NCBI GenBank assembly: GCA_033063855.1
Contig: CP093829.1
Span: 9,558,243 to 9,622,242, forward strand
Source of the DNA: Smittia aterrima
Taxonomy: Eukaryota > Arthropoda > Insecta > Diptera > Chironomidae
Length of the DNA stretch: 64,000 nucleotides
Reading direction: 5' to 3'
The notes under the pieces are model-generated. The model searched no databases. It was given only the letters and a program-made list of their open reading frames with translations, and was not told the DNA's origin. Positions 1 through 12,000 of this stretch are shown piece after piece. How positions within the stretch are numbered: position 1 is the stretch's first letter; each line of letters starts with the position of its first letter. The position numbers and the translations under genes were made by a program.

Positions 1-37
1 ACATCGTGAAGTAAAGAATTTAAAGAAATATTAATAA

Positions 38-1301
38 ATGGCGACTGGATTAGAAATCATTGTCGGAACTTACGAAGAGTTCTTGCTTGGCTATCGAGTG
101 AGACCATCGCGAAATGTAAGTTTCAATCAACAAAGAGAAATTATTTTATTTCTAATCGAAATGTTTTAAAAACTTTTAGGCCACGAGGAAATATGATCTT
201 TTTCAATCGTTCTCAAAACATTCCCATACATCGTCGATAAGATCGTGCGCGGCTAATGGAAAACTTGTTGCGAGCGGTGGATCGGATGACAGAATTTGTG
301 TGTACGATCTCGAGAAGCGAGAATTCATCGATGATTTGTATATTCACGATGGAACAATCAATTCCTTGGCTTTCGTTCCAAGTCAGAGCCATCTCATCAG
401 TGGAGGAGCTGACGGAAAGATAGTTTTTACAAAGACAAAAGATTGGAAGATTGAGAGAGTTTTAAAAACAGCACACGACGGTTCATCTGTCAATTGCATC
501 GCAATCCATCCTGACGGCAAGTTAGCGTTTTCGATAGGTGCAGATATGAAATTGAAAACTTGGAATCTTATCACCGGCCGTCAAGAATTCGTTGTAAGTC
601 TTAAGAACAAATCACTTGGAAAGATTGTTGATTCAGTTGTTTGGTCGACTTCTGGAGATTTCTTTGCGCTCACTGGAAATAACACAGTTCAAGTTTGGTC
701 AACTTCGACTGGTTCAGTTGTTGCGACAAAGAAATGCGAAGCCAAACCATCATCACTCGCTTGGATTTCAGACAACGATCTGTTAGTTGGAATGGAGGAT
801 GGAAAGCTAATGTTCTTCAATTTAGAGGACGAGAACGAAGAAACGATTTGTGACATCTATGAGACTCGAATCAAAGCCATGAAGTACATCAACGGATATC
901 TAGCAACAGCGTCAACATCGGGAGAACTAAATCTCTGGAAGATTATCACAGGAGATAAAGTTGAGATGGAGATGATTTGCGGTGTCAACGTTGGATGTCG
1001 TTTAATTTGTTTAGACATGATCGAACTCGCTGCAGCTGGAATCGAACAAGAAATTAAAGACGAAGATGAAGAAGACACGAAGAAAACTCAAGTGAGACAG
1101 TTAGTAACATCAGGAACTGTCACAATTGAAGTTGATGACAATGAGAGTTCAGAAGAGGAAGCTGTTCAACAACTGAAGACTCCACAAAACCCAAAAAAGC
1201 GAAAGAGCATCAAAGCAGTGCCAACTCCAAAGAGCAATGGCAAGAAACAGAAGCGACAATCAGTTCGCCTCAGCAATGGATTCGTCGAAGAAGATTGTTA
1301 A
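38..1301 (+). CDS. PAK1IP1: PAK1-interacting protein 1-like WD40 protein (Mak11 family)
   Basis: Two exons, 38-115 and 180-1301, joined in phase 0 across a 64-bp GT-AG intron, give 399 residues, close to the roughly 390 of animal PAK1IP1. The protein opens with MATGLEIIVGTYEEFLLGY, typical of the family, followed by WD40 blades (for example GGSDDRICVYDL, GGADGKIVFTKTKDWK and SIGADMKLKTWNL) over about residues 1-270. An acidic stretch (EIKDEDEEDTKK) and a very basic tail (NPKKRKSIKAVPTPKSNGKK) follow, as expected for a nucleolar protein. In yeast and animals this family acts in 60S ribosomal subunit assembly; the name comes from binding PAK1 in mammals. It converges with Max, whose stop lies 277 bp away. 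The start is the first ATG and fits the family N-terminus. Confidence 0.9.
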
Positions 1302-1577
1302 GTTAAATTTCATGGAGAAATTTTTATTTTCTTAAGTAATCTTAAGTCTAACATGTTTCTTTGACGTTAAGAAATTTGAAAAATAAAAATGAATCAATTC
1401 AGAAAACGATAAAGCGGTGAAATTTATCTCTTCAACTTGCAGACCAGACCGCAAGTTGCGATCAAGCGTTTTGATTAAATTTTATATTGTTAATAGACAC
1501 GAAAAGTTCAGATCGGCTCACACCACGAGCCCAACCAAAAGAAAAGCATTTATCAAGAGGTTCTTTCTTCATCACAT

Positions 1578-2446
1578 TCAGTAGGTGCTTGTCTTCATTC
1601 TTTTGTTGCGGCGCGAATCCTGTTCCATGTCGTTCTCATTGTCGGTGCTTTCGTGGGAGCTGATGTCGGATTTGATGCCGTCGAGAACAACTTCATTGCT
1701 GTCAGCGAAACTTCCACTAGTTCTTGCTCGTTCCAATGTGCGAACTAAAAAGAAATCAATTAAATTAGAAGTTGAATTGAAGAAGATGATGAAATAAATT
1801 ACTTTGAGCTTCCAACAAACTGTTCTGTCGTTTCAAATCATCAATGTCTTGCTGGTGTGAATTGTTCTTTCGTCGCATGAACTGAATATATTCAGCTGCT
1901 TTCTTCAGGATTTGTGCTCGACTCGCCTAAAATATTTAAAGTTAGTTTTCATAACAATCACGTCGTTTGGAGCAACATATTTACTTTCTGATTTACCTTT
2001 TCCCCTTGAAGGGACGGGACAGAGTCGCGAAGGCTTGTGAAGCTGTCTTTGATGTGCTGCGGAATGCAAAAGAAAGCTTCAAAACAAATTCATGATTTCG
2101 CATTAACATAATCTTACATCACGTCTTTTTCGTTCTAATGCATTGTGGTGTGCGCGCTTCTCCGCCTGAAGATAGAAAAGAATAAAATTAGTCGTCATTA
2201 AAGTGCGTGGATGGCCAAACAAATGGGAATGCTACAAATTATTTTTGTTATTTACTTGAGAGAAATATTGATTTGCAGAACGAGACTTTCCATCTGCGCT
2301 TAAGTCGTCACCGTCCTGCACAAGGAGTAAATTAAAAATAAATCAAAATTAAATGTGAATCATGGGAGCAAATGAAAAATTTTGTTTCTCGTGGACTAGA
2401 CACTTACATCGCTTTCAATATCTACATTATCGTCGTCCTCACTCAT
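1578..2446 (-). CDS. Max: Max, bHLH-leucine zipper partner of Myc
   Basis: Six small exons on the minus strand: 2408-2446, 2256-2315, 2118-2165, 1997-2056, 1803-1926 and 1578-1744. All phases close, giving 165 residues, the usual Max size. The N-terminus [13 protein letters not shown] is the Max acidic start. The basic region and helix 1 read [20 protein letters not shown], with the H-E-R residues that contact the CACGTG E-box. Helix 2 is [20 protein letters not shown] and the zipper begins [16 protein letters not shown]. Max is the obligate dimer partner of Myc and of Mad/Mnt proteins and so governs growth genes. The tail ends in a basic NKRMK motif. Its start lies 195 bp from the divergently read farnesyltransferase gene, so the two probably share a promoter region. 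Confidence 0.96.
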
Positions 2447-2641
2447 CGCCGCACTGTTTCCTTCGTTTTCTTCGTAATATTTCATTACAGAGACAGATAT
2501 TTCTTTGTTTTCTCGAATAATTTGTAATTGGAAGATAAGAAAATCACACTCGCTTCTTCGCTCGTATTTTCGACCCTGCAGGGTACGAAGTTCTGCTTCT
2601 CTTGCACTTTATCGGAATTTCTTAAAATAACAAATAAACAA
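2447..2641. promoter_or_regulatory. Shared divergent promoter region of Max and FNTB
   Basis: Only 195 bp separate the start codon of Max (minus) from that of FNTB (plus), so both 5' UTRs and both core promoters must sit here or overlap. No TATA box is placed convincingly. A perfect 12-bp palindrome, ACCCTGCAGGGT, lies at 2573-2584, nearer FNTB, and could be a binding site for a dimeric factor. That role is inferred from symmetry only. Confidence 0.5.
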
Positions 2642-4049
2642 ATGGACGCAACAACGAGAAACTTTACTCAATTAAAGACTGAGAAGTTTGATGACGAAGG
2701 AGTGGAGACAACGACATCAAAGGATCAAGTGAGTTACAGCTCAAAAATGTGATTTGCGGTTTTTGCGTTTCTCACGAATTAATTTATTTTTGTTTTTTTG
2801 TAGATAAGAGTTGAAGGCTTAGTTGAAAAATGTTTCGATCGATTTGAACAGCTTTCGAGTATGGACTCGACATTGCCTTATTTATATCGTAAAGAACACA
2901 TTCGTTTCTTGGAGCGATCGCTAAGATTTCTGTCGACTGGTTACGAATGTCTCGATTCATCAAGACCGTGGATGGTTTACTGGATTCTTCAATCCGCTCA
3001 CTTACTCAACTTGAAATTCTCATCAGAAATCCTTACCGATGTCGTGCAGTTCCTGACAAATTGTAGATACACGACTGGCGGATTCGGAGGAGGTCCCGGA
3101 CAAAGCCCACATCTTGCGCCAACATATGCTGCTGTCTTAAGTCTCTGTTTGATTGAGACAGAAGAAGCACTTGCAGCCATCGACATGTAAGAAGTTAAAA
3201 TGAAGATTTCTTTGAGTATTCATTAATCAGTTTTATTTTAGGGAGGGAATTAAACATTTCTTGTGGTCTGTGAAAGAATCAAATGGTGGATTCCGAATGC
3301 ACGTCGACGGAGAGTTAGATGTTCGTGGAGCTTACTGTGCTGTGACAGTTGCGAGATTAAGTGGAATCAGTCCAAACAACAAACTTTTCGAAGGAACGCC
3401 TCAGTGGATTGCAGATTGTCAAACTTATGAAGGTGGATTTGGAGGAGCTCCTGGACTTGAAGCTCACGGCGGATACAGTTTTTGTGGAGCTGCTGCACTT
3501 GCCTTGCTTGGTGTCACAACGAATGTCAATCTCAAAGCTCTCCTTCGATGGTCAGTCAATCGACAAATGCGATTTGAAGGAGGATTCCAAGGCCGAACGA
3601 ACAAACTCGTCGATGGATGTTACTCGTTCTGGCAAGGAGCTCTCGTTCAAGTTGTACAAATGCTGATTGAGAAGAATGGTTGCGAAGACGGTTACACAAT
3701 CAACATCGACGAGCTATTGTTCCACCGCGAAGCCTTACAAGAATATATTTTGATCTGTTGCCAGAAGCCAAACGGCGGACTCCTTGACAAGCCAGGAAAA
3801 CCTGAAGACCTTTATCACACTTGTTACTGTCTGAGTGGCTTATCGATTGCACAGAACTTTAGCTCATCGATGCATCCGTTGATTATCGGCAACGCAGACA
3901 ATGAAATTCTTGCGACGCATCCTCTTTACAACATTTCTCCAAAGTCGGTCATCAAAGCTTATTGCTATGCTCAAGAAAACATTGTGGAAATTGACGACGA
4001 ATTGATTGGATTTGCTGACCCAGAACACGAAGTAAAAAATGACGCATAG
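2642..4049 (+). CDS. FNTB: Protein farnesyltransferase subunit beta
   Basis: Three exons, 2642-2728, 2804-3186 and 3242-4049, give 425 residues, near the human 437. It shows the repeated prenyltransferase helical pairs with the GGFGG signature (TTGGFGGGPGQSPHLAPTY and YEGGFGGAPGLEAHGGY). The zinc ligands are visible: Asp and Cys in LVDGCYSFWQGAL, and His in DLYHTCYCLSGLS. The beta subunit binds farnesyl diphosphate and the CaaX protein and works with FNTA, which is not in this window, to farnesylate Ras, lamin and similar proteins in the cytosol. The ATG at 2642 is the first in frame after an AT-rich leader. The gene is convergent with the next minus-strand gene, 176 bp apart. Confidence 0.96.
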
Positions 4050-4225
4050 GCAGAACCAAGCAAGGTCGATTAAATTTTGATGATCAATTTGTTACGCAAC
4101 GTTTCTCTTGATTCTTTACAAAGTAAATAAATTACAAAGTAGATTTCACATCATTGAAAAAGTTTTCTTTTTTGCTTGCCAAGAAATTTCAACTGTGAAT
4201 TTTTATTTTGACGACAACGAAAATT

Positions 4226-4831
4226 TCAGAGATTGAACCAGCTTAATTTTTTCTCGGTTTGCTTTGAAAATAAATTAGCTGAGAAGACAGAGCGAGAGAA
4301 TCTTTTGCCTTCCATCAGGAAAATGCCGAAAAGCAAGACAATAATGATCAAGTAGGAGACTCCGAGTCCTTTTAAAGTTTCCCTGTTGTTCCAATTCAGT
4401 TTCTTTTTTGCTTTTCCAAATTCTGCAATCAACGGCTCTTTAAAATGAGTGTCTTTCAGCTCAATCGCTTTGCTGAGCTCGTCAATCTTGGATTGGATCT
4501 TCTCGACTGTCATTAGCATTTGCTCAATCTCGAGATTCTTTGACTTGTTTTCAATGAATTTCATGTAATCTTCTTTCTTCTTTAATTTAGCGAAATGTCC
4601 GGTCTTTATTTTCTTCTTGTCAACAACGACAGACAGCGATCTCCTCGATTCCAAGGGTTCATCTAGCTCTTCTCGGAAGAAGTCTCCAATGCTTTCATCT
4701 ACAATCACCTCTCGTCGTTGATAAAATTCCGGAAATTCCTCATGCGAAGGCTTCGAAAAGACATTTTTCGTCGGATTCGGACGATACGGCAAACTCGAGA
4801 CAGGCTGAATAAAGCAACTTCTGCGCTTCAT
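4226..4831 (-). CDS. Uncharacterised tail-anchored-like membrane protein with coiled coil
   Basis: A single uninterrupted exon of 201 codons starting at an ATG. I do not recognise the family. The N-terminal 60 residues are polar and Pro-rich. Residues about 85-150 are rich in Lys, Glu and Leu and look like a coiled coil. One strong membrane segment lies at about residues 158-175 (GVSYLIIIVLLFGIFLMEG), preceded by basic residues and followed by about 30 mostly polar, basic residues. The layout resembles SNARE-like or ER-shaping tail-anchored proteins, but there is no motif to prove it. Coding use looks normal for the neighbourhood and the frame is open throughout, so it is probably a real gene. 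It sits tail to tail with FNTB. Confidence 0.6.
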   Translation of the reverse strand: MKRRSCFIQPVSSLPYRPNPTKNVFSKPSHEEFPEFYQRREVIVDESIGDFFREELDEPLESRRSLSVVVDKKKIKTGHFAKLKKKEDYMKFIENKSKNLEIEQMLMTVEKIQSKIDELSKAIELKDTHFKEPLIAEFGKAKKKLNWNNRETLKGLGVSYLIIIVLLFGIFLMEGKRFSRSVFSANLFSKQTEKKLSWFNL

Positions 4832-5110
4832 TGATTTTATTTCGCCGCGATCGTTGCACTTTTTAGAAAATATTTAAGAAAAATAAATTAAATCTCAAAA
4901 GCGTTGATTGATGCGATTAGAAAAAAGAAAACGCGATTACAAAGCTTACATATTATTAATTAACTCTTTTTTTGGGATTCGAACCCTAAGAATTTTTTCT
5001 TTGTCATTATAAGAATTTTGTTCCACTAAATCAGAACTTTTTATTTTTATTCAAGAGCTGCTAAACCTTAAATTAAAGAAACTGCGAATGTTGTAATCAT
5101 CAAAATTAAA

Positions 5111-5314
5111 TTAAATGCTAGGGTTCCTGATGAACCTTTTTTTTATCGTTTCAATTGGCTTCATCAACATCTCATCGCAGTTTTTGTCATCAGCTGTGCA
5201 CATCGTTCTTTCTTCAGCTGTCAAGTCTGAATAGCATCCTCGTTTAACTTTCTTATCATCATCAACCCAAGTGTAGCAATCTCGATGATCGTATTGAATC
5301 GTTGGCTTCCTAAT
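5111..5314 (-). pseudogene. Orphan exon-like fragment with DUF753/Ly6-like cysteine pattern
   Basis: A 67-codon open stretch on the minus strand that ends in TAA. It contains CYTWVDDDKKVKRGC and, after a short gap, a third and a fourth Cys spaced six residues apart (C-TADDKN-C). The motif C-Y-T..VxRGCxSxL...C is typical of insect DUF753 cysteine-rich secreted proteins. The usual final cysteine pair with CN is missing; the reading frame runs into a basic tail (KRFIRNPSI). A stop lies immediately upstream in frame. I could not find a partner exon with a signal peptide in the next few hundred bases. It could be the last exon of a gene I cannot assemble, or a broken copy left behind by duplication. 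The domain call rests on pattern only. Confidence 0.4.
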
Positions 5315-7408
5315 TCAATGCCAAACGACAGCATCTAAACTCTGGAAAATTGCAAAATATTTTCGTTCAAATTTCCCGCAATAAAATAATTGACTCTCGA
5401 CGGCGCCGCTTCGTTTTTTACGATGCAAAGCTTAAAATTTCGAAAGCTCAAGGTAGCGATTTGCTCAGTTACCACTCAGTTTGCTCACTTTCTGGTCGAA
5501 ACTCGACATTTCTTCAGTTTCAATTTTTATCTCGAGAAATACGGACGTAACATGTCTGTCTGTTAGTAAAAATCAAAGTAATAAATTCCAAAAAGGAAGC
5601 ACCGGGTAAGCAATCGTGTCACGTTATGTTGCCAAGTGTTCAATCAAAGTTTTCCGATGACGGGCATCGAAAAACTTAGTGCAAAGTGACTTAAAGTAGA
5701 TTTTAATTTCTTATTCGATCGCCATTTTTATTTCTCTCTCATTCGCGCTGGCTTCTTTCTCACTCTCTTCGCTAACAAAAAAAATTCAGAAATCTCGAAA
5801 TATCGCGACGATCCCGTTAAACGTAGTGTCATAGAAGGCAAACAGAAGAAATTTCACAACTATTTCGCAATTCCCGTTTTGGGACGCTTCGCCTTCGGAA
5901 GTTTTCTTTAGAAATCCTTTCGTACGAGAATCAGCTGAGGCTTTCGAGCGTCCAAAAAAATTATTTTATTGAATTTCCACTCGCGCACAAGCGTCTGAAT
6001 CGTTTCTAGGCCAGGTAGAAAGTTCAACTGCAAACAAAATTGGCTCGTGAATAATTTCCATAAACTTCTCCGTCGTAACGCGTGCGAGGAAGGTTTTGTC
6101 TTAAATTAGCTGACGAAATTTTACAAAGATTATCCAACTTTTGAGAGAGAAAATTATTTTCGCGATTCAACATGTTCGTTCGCGTCCTATCTCTCACATT
6201 TTCGTTACATGAGCTCATGAGGGCTTAGGTGTAAAGACGAAGAAGAAAATCTATGACGATGACGCTTGAATTTAGTTTTAAAGTAGATCGGAATTTCAAG
6301 AAAAGACGACACTGAATGTTTAAATACGTTCGCAAGTGTTTGCCTCTCAATTGAAAACATTTTTTTCGTCATGTAGCGATAATGAAAACTAAAATATTTT
6401 CAGTTTCATTGAAAAACGCGTTTCAACGGTTAGCTTTTTTCTTTTTGACTTTGCATAATGAATACTCGTCCATCCCCACCGAGTTTGATTTCAAAATCAA
6501 CACACAAACGAAGCGTTTATTTCGCTAACGAACAACTCGTGCAACTAGTGACTCTTTCATCTCCATCAATTTAAACCAAACAAACTTTATTGCTCTTAAT
6601 TTTCTTTCCCAGCTAATCAATTTACATTTTATCAATAATTTCAGAGACTTGATAAGTACGAAGTTATTACAAAACTTGAAATATATTCAGAGACAAAGAA
6701 AGTGTGGAAATTGCACAATCTTCATTCTCGAGCATATAAAAAATATAAAATCCTCTTTCAGTTGACCCAATAGCAATCGATTGATTGCACAAATCAAGCT
6801 CGCTTTCGCAAATTGTTCTCGTGACACAAGTCGAGCAGTCACTTCTCTCTCGTTTTCTAGCACGTTTCAGAGGGCGCACTGCCGTCTCTGTCTCGAGCCT
6901 CGTCTCAATTTAATTGTTTATAATCGCTGCGACGATTGCATATAAAGCTGCTAACCGACACAATCATTGAAAAGTACGAAGATCTCAGCTGATAATTGCC
7001 CTGGTATACAGAAAGACCGAGAGACTTTCATTGGCAATAAAATAAGCGCAACAAGCGCAATTAACTGACGATCGGTGTGTACTGAAGTGAACCAAACGAA
7101 GATTGTTGTTGAACATAAAAGTAGTCTTGCAATCATAAAATAAAAGCACGAAGATCTCGAAGGTAGTTTCATTTACTGAGAGATCGCTGTGTGCTCGTTC
7201 AGGGTCAACTTAAGCGTCGTTGAAATACAACGCGCAAAACAAGAGTTGAGAAATCGTCCCACTGAAGCCTTGTGGTGATCGAAAAGAAAAACAAAAATCT
7301 TTAAAACTAAAACCTATTAAAATATTGAAAATAATTAACGATTGGCTCACGTCGATCCGATTATACTTCAATATTTAGGTCCTTGGCCAGCCCTCAAGCC
7401 TCAACGAA
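5315..7408. other. Gene-free upstream region and probable 5' UTR of Cyclin G
   Basis: No convincing coding sequence lies here. A TATAAA at 6941-6946 is followed 25 bp later by TCATTG (6964-6969), a plausible insect TATA plus initiator pair. An intron acceptor (atatttag) ends near 7379, 30 bp before the Cyclin G start. The likely reading is a non-coding first exon near 6966-7165, a short UTR intron, then the coding exon. The rest of the stretch is AT-rich and may carry regulatory sites; I saw no repeats or RNA genes that I could name. Confidence 0.3.
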
Positions 7409-9097
7409 ATGTCGTTCCGCTTTTCTGCCGATTCTATTGTCGATCCATCGAGCAACAACATCGCTTGCACTGCACAGATGAATGGCCAAAGTAACTTCAA
7501 TAGCATGAGCAGTAAAAAGGGTACTCAAGCGCTGATGGACAATCAACATCATCAGGGCCGGCTTGGAACTCCGGATGCATACAACACATCAGCATCATAC
7601 ATGAGTTCTGACTACAATAAACAACAACAACAGCACGAACAACAACGTCCAATCCAAGGAACATCACAGCAAACAGCTGACAACTTTGGGACCAATGTTC
7701 AGGATTTGTTTTCGCAATTACAAATCGCCTTGGCATTGGAACCGAAATATCAGCCGAATCTATTTTTACCCCTACAATCAAATGTAAGCAAAAAGACCCG
7801 TTTTTCTCACTTTTTTCGCAAGACGATGACATCAACTCCACACGTAGATGTTGTTGATCAATTTTCAAGGCTATCGTGCCATTAACTTCACTTTATCTTA
7901 TCGAACTAATAAAAACATCTTTCGTCACAGGATGGAGAAATAACAATTGGAACCCGTGACGGCGCCGCACATGTTTTGCGATGCCTTAAAGTCTGGTACG
8001 ACCTTCCAAACGATGTTCTTTTCACCGCCATCAATCTCGTCGATCGCTTCTTGACAAAGATGAAGGTGCGGCCTAAGCATATGGCCTGCATCTCCGTCGG
8101 ATCACTCGTCCTAGCGATTAAGCAACTCAACTTGCTACCCATCGACACTGACGACTTAGTTGCCATCTCTCAAGTAAGTTTTCCCGTTTAAAATCAACAA
8201 ACTCTCTCTTGACAGGTGTAAAAATAACGTTAAAATTGGCGAACGTTTGTTTTCTTAAACGAACGTGAACGATGACGTCAAGTGGAACTTTCCAACGTCG
8301 TTCATATTCTCCAATGTTTCGTAATCCAAAAAGCTTGAGATCTAATTGAATAAATGTTTCTTTTTCATTACAGTGCGGTTGCACAGCTCGTGACGTTGAG
8401 AGAATGGCAGAGATTATCGAGAACAAGCTTGGAGTTCAATTGGATTCTTCACCCGTTAGCGGTCTCACTTTTGTTCGTCTCTTCTATTATATTTTCCGTA
8501 ACGCCGCAATTGAGCTGGGCTTATCAGAGTTCTACGAATCTGCGATCATCCTCTCTGACCTAGAACAAAAGATGGAAATCTTAGCATGTGACGCGAGTTG
8601 CGCAAGTATTCGTGCATCTGAACTTGCACTCGTTATGCTGTGCACTCAGATGGATGCCTCAGTTAGCAAACTGGATACTGGCGCCCAACAGATTCATGGA
8701 CTCGTCGATTATGCGATTCAGCTGCAGAAGTTATGTCGTGTAAGTAGATATTTACATTGAATTATTGGACATTTTGATTAATGGTCTTTTCACTCGTTGT
8801 CGTTCTCAGATTCCCGACAGTACATTCTTCCACACTCACAGCACGGTCGTTAAGATTCTCTCAAACTACAATGGCCAGCAGAAAATGCCATACAAACAGC
8901 GTTTGGTGTGGCGATTGTCATCTCGCACACTCCGCAGCCTTCGACCAACAGATAAGCTGAAAGTGACCTCCTACCTGCCCACTATTGAAGAAGACAACAA
9001 TAATCTCCGATTCCGAACGGGAAGCGTGAGCTCGGAAGATGGCTCAGAAGAAGATTGGCCAACAAGTCCGGTCGTCGCTGTCTGTGAACAATGCTAA
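7409..9097 (+). CDS. CycG: Cyclin G
   Basis: Four exons, 7409-7783, 7931-8173, 8374-8739 and 8810-9097, all phase 0, give 423 residues. The first exon is low complexity, rich in Gln, Asn and Ser (NKQQQQHEQQ). The cyclin box spans about residues 110-240, with VLRCLKVWYDLPNDVLFTAI followed by NLVDRFLTKMKV and HMACISVGSLVLAIK, which match insect Cyclin G. The C-terminus is acidic (SSEDGSEEDWPTSP). In Drosophila, Cyclin G links growth and metabolic control, DNA break repair in the germ line and developmental stability, and binds the PP2A B' subunit. The protein is shorter than the Drosophila form (about 566), mainly in the unstructured N-terminus. The gene has gene-free flanks on both sides, unlike its packed neighbours. 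Confidence 0.93.
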
Positions 9098-12000
9098 AGT
9101 TTCATCATCAAAAAAAGTTTACCATCACTCCATGAGAAAGAACAACAAAAGGATGAGAACCGTAAGCATTCTTAGCAATTAACGTAATTGACCTTGAGAA
9201 CGAACGCTCCAGCTCAAGTTGAAAGCGCGCGGGGTTAAAAAAAAGAAGATTTTGCATCAACAACACGCAACATTACTTTTAATTTCAAAAGTTTTCTTTA
9301 AGATTATTTTTCGTTTTTTTTTGAAAGGAAAATACTTTAAGAAAAAAATTCAAAGTCGTCTAGTTGCACAACATTCTCGTCATCCCGACGCGAAACTTGC
9401 ACAGCTCGACGACTTTAAAAAACGATAAAAAAAAACATTAAAAAATCCATTTGAAAACTATTACTAGTTTCATAAAAAAATCAAATAACTTCAAAAAGAA
9501 AAGAAAAAAGTACAAAAATTTTCAATGAAAATCATAAACATTAGTCGATGTAAGTTTAATATTTGTGAGAAGGTGAAGCAGACTGCAATGCTTAAAGACA
9601 GATTGTAATCATGTATGCACGTTAAAAACGCATCGTCCCCCGCTTCAGACGGGGCTTCGTGTTCTTGTTCGGGAATATCACGCATAGATAAACAAAAACA
9701 TAAAAAAATTAAATCGAAAGATGAAAAATCTCGTTAAATACAAATCTTAATTATTGTTAACGGCTTTTCGTTTTAATTGCCTCAGCCGAAACAAATTCAC
9801 ACACTCTTCTTGTTTAAAATCGCGCCAGTAACGTAGTTGATGTAAATTTATTTATTATTCAAAACGCAATCAATCAAAGGCTCAGCCTAGAGACACTCAG
9901 TGGCATTTGGAGCAAGACTTTCTGGGCCTTTTACGCTTATCAGCTCGCGTGAATTTCTATTTTCGGCTTTGACCGTTATTCATGCGACGATGGGTGGAGC
10001 ATGAAACTCAGTGATAACGAGCGAAACGTTCCACTAACGAAAGTTTTGTCTGCCGCATTTTTATTTTTTCGGCGATCGATTCAAAGTGCGACAACAAAGT
10101 AAAAAACAAGTCCAAGGAGAGAAGCCACATAATTTTCTTCTTCGTCGTCTGCGATTGATTAGACGCGTTGAACACTTACAAACAAGGCACAAACATTGAA
10201 AATTCCTTAAAATTTTTATTCACGCGATGCATGGCTTCCGTTGAAATCGATCAATAGCAAAAGACTCTTTGAAACTCTGTCAACTGGAAACAGTTTTCTG
10301 TTTCAAGAAGTCTGATTGATTGTGAAATGTTTTTTCAAAATTCATTTTTCTTTCGTAACTACTTTCACGTACTTTTTATTAAGCAAATGTTTATTTCGCG
10401 TCTTATTATTTGTGCAATCAAGAGATTTTCTCATAACAAGCGCATGCAAGAGCTATAAAGATGCATTTTAATGTGGCATAGAAGATATCTTGGAGAAATT
10501 TTGCAAACAGCGAAAGATAAATTTATCTTTGGATTGAAAGAAAGCTTCACGAAAGCGAGCAAGTCAATTGCGAAAGCGATATTTGCAATCAAATCAAAAC
10601 TAAATGTGTAATTTTCATTGGTAATTGAGCTTGGAAATTTCTCACAAGTTTTGTGAGCCGATTATGCAAACTTGCATTCAGAGACAAAACGGTGTCAAAG
10701 TGAAACAAAGTCTGCGATGAGAGAGAAGCGTTTGTCATTGACGATCGCGCTGTTTTACAAGCGAAGAAGATTTTTAAAAGAAATATTCTAGAACTAATGA
10801 CGTCATCGATAAACGATATCTCTTCTCATCAACATGAGGCAACATACAATTTCAGACGAAAATAGCTCGAAGAAAAAAAAGTATTTTCTCGTTCTTTCTC
10901 CTCAGCAAAATTTATTATTTATGAAAATGAACTCCACGATGAAAAAAATGAAGAAGAAGAACGTAACTGAAAACAAGCGAATATTGTGATCTTTAAAATT
11001 AAAAAAAAAATGCGATGAAGAATGAAATTCCCCCGCGACGTACGTCGTCTGTTTCGTGAAGCGAAGTGAAAATATTTTTGGATCCTAGCAGAGCATGTGA
11101 AGATGATCAAAGAATTTCCTTTTATAATGAGGATCATCACTCGACTCAACATGATCATGACACCAAAAAAAAAAAAGAAGTTGAATCAAAACAACAGCAA
11201 ATCACGAAAACACTAAAAAAAGAATCTTCAAGAAAATCGAACATCTTCGAGCAGTAAACAAAAAGAAATTCCATTCGATCGCCATCGTGAATGTTGAAAG
11301 AAATCATTTTAAGAAATAGTAGAGTTTATGAATGTGAGAAAACCTTAAAAATGTGGATATCCGGGAAGTTGGGAGTTTTTCGAGAAGCGCAAGGAGCGAG
11401 CGAGTGTCGAATTAAAATTGAAATCGTCAGCCCGGTGCCGATCATATTTCAACTCTCCAACTAAACGCAAACTCTTCTTTACAGTTCCATTGACTCCGAA
11501 TGCGGTGGTTAAAGCTGGTTCAACGAAAAGAAATTTGCACTCGTCTCATCTCACCTTATTCTTCTTGTCCCCGAAAATAAAACGTCCACCAAAAAAAAAA
11601 GTTTCATAAAAGAACTTAAATGTGAAAAAAAAAAGTTTCTGTAAGAGAGAATCGATGTATTTATAGTTTAAAACAGTAATACAAATCCCAACACACCTAA
11701 TTTAACATTAACTTATTTTTAAAGAAAAAAATTCTTGTGAAACATTTCTTCTTTTTCGTGATCGAAAAAAAGTTGATGAAAAAAAGCATTGATTACAAGA
11801 CCAATCAATAAAAAAACAGACAGACGCATACAAAGATAAGAAACTGACTTTTGATCCAATTTCGAGACTTTGAGTCTCGATAACTTCTTTTTTCCAGACA
11901 ATTTTTATTATTTCAGAATGTTTTCTCTATCAACGCAGCTAAATGAGTACATCGAGGTTTGTAACAACTTGAGAAAGTGTAAAGTTCATTTTATTCGATT

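Noticed and set aside
4960..5060. tRNA-like piece on the minus strand with GGTTCGAATCC, like a T-loop
   Set aside because: The T-stem and acceptor stem do not pair and the anticodon loop is too long; no functional tRNA can be drawn. At most a decayed tRNA-derived remnant.
11066..11257. Lys/Glu/His-rich short frame between Cyclin G and EMC1
   Set aside because: Built from A-rich tracts; low complexity and not supported by splice sites or a likely start.
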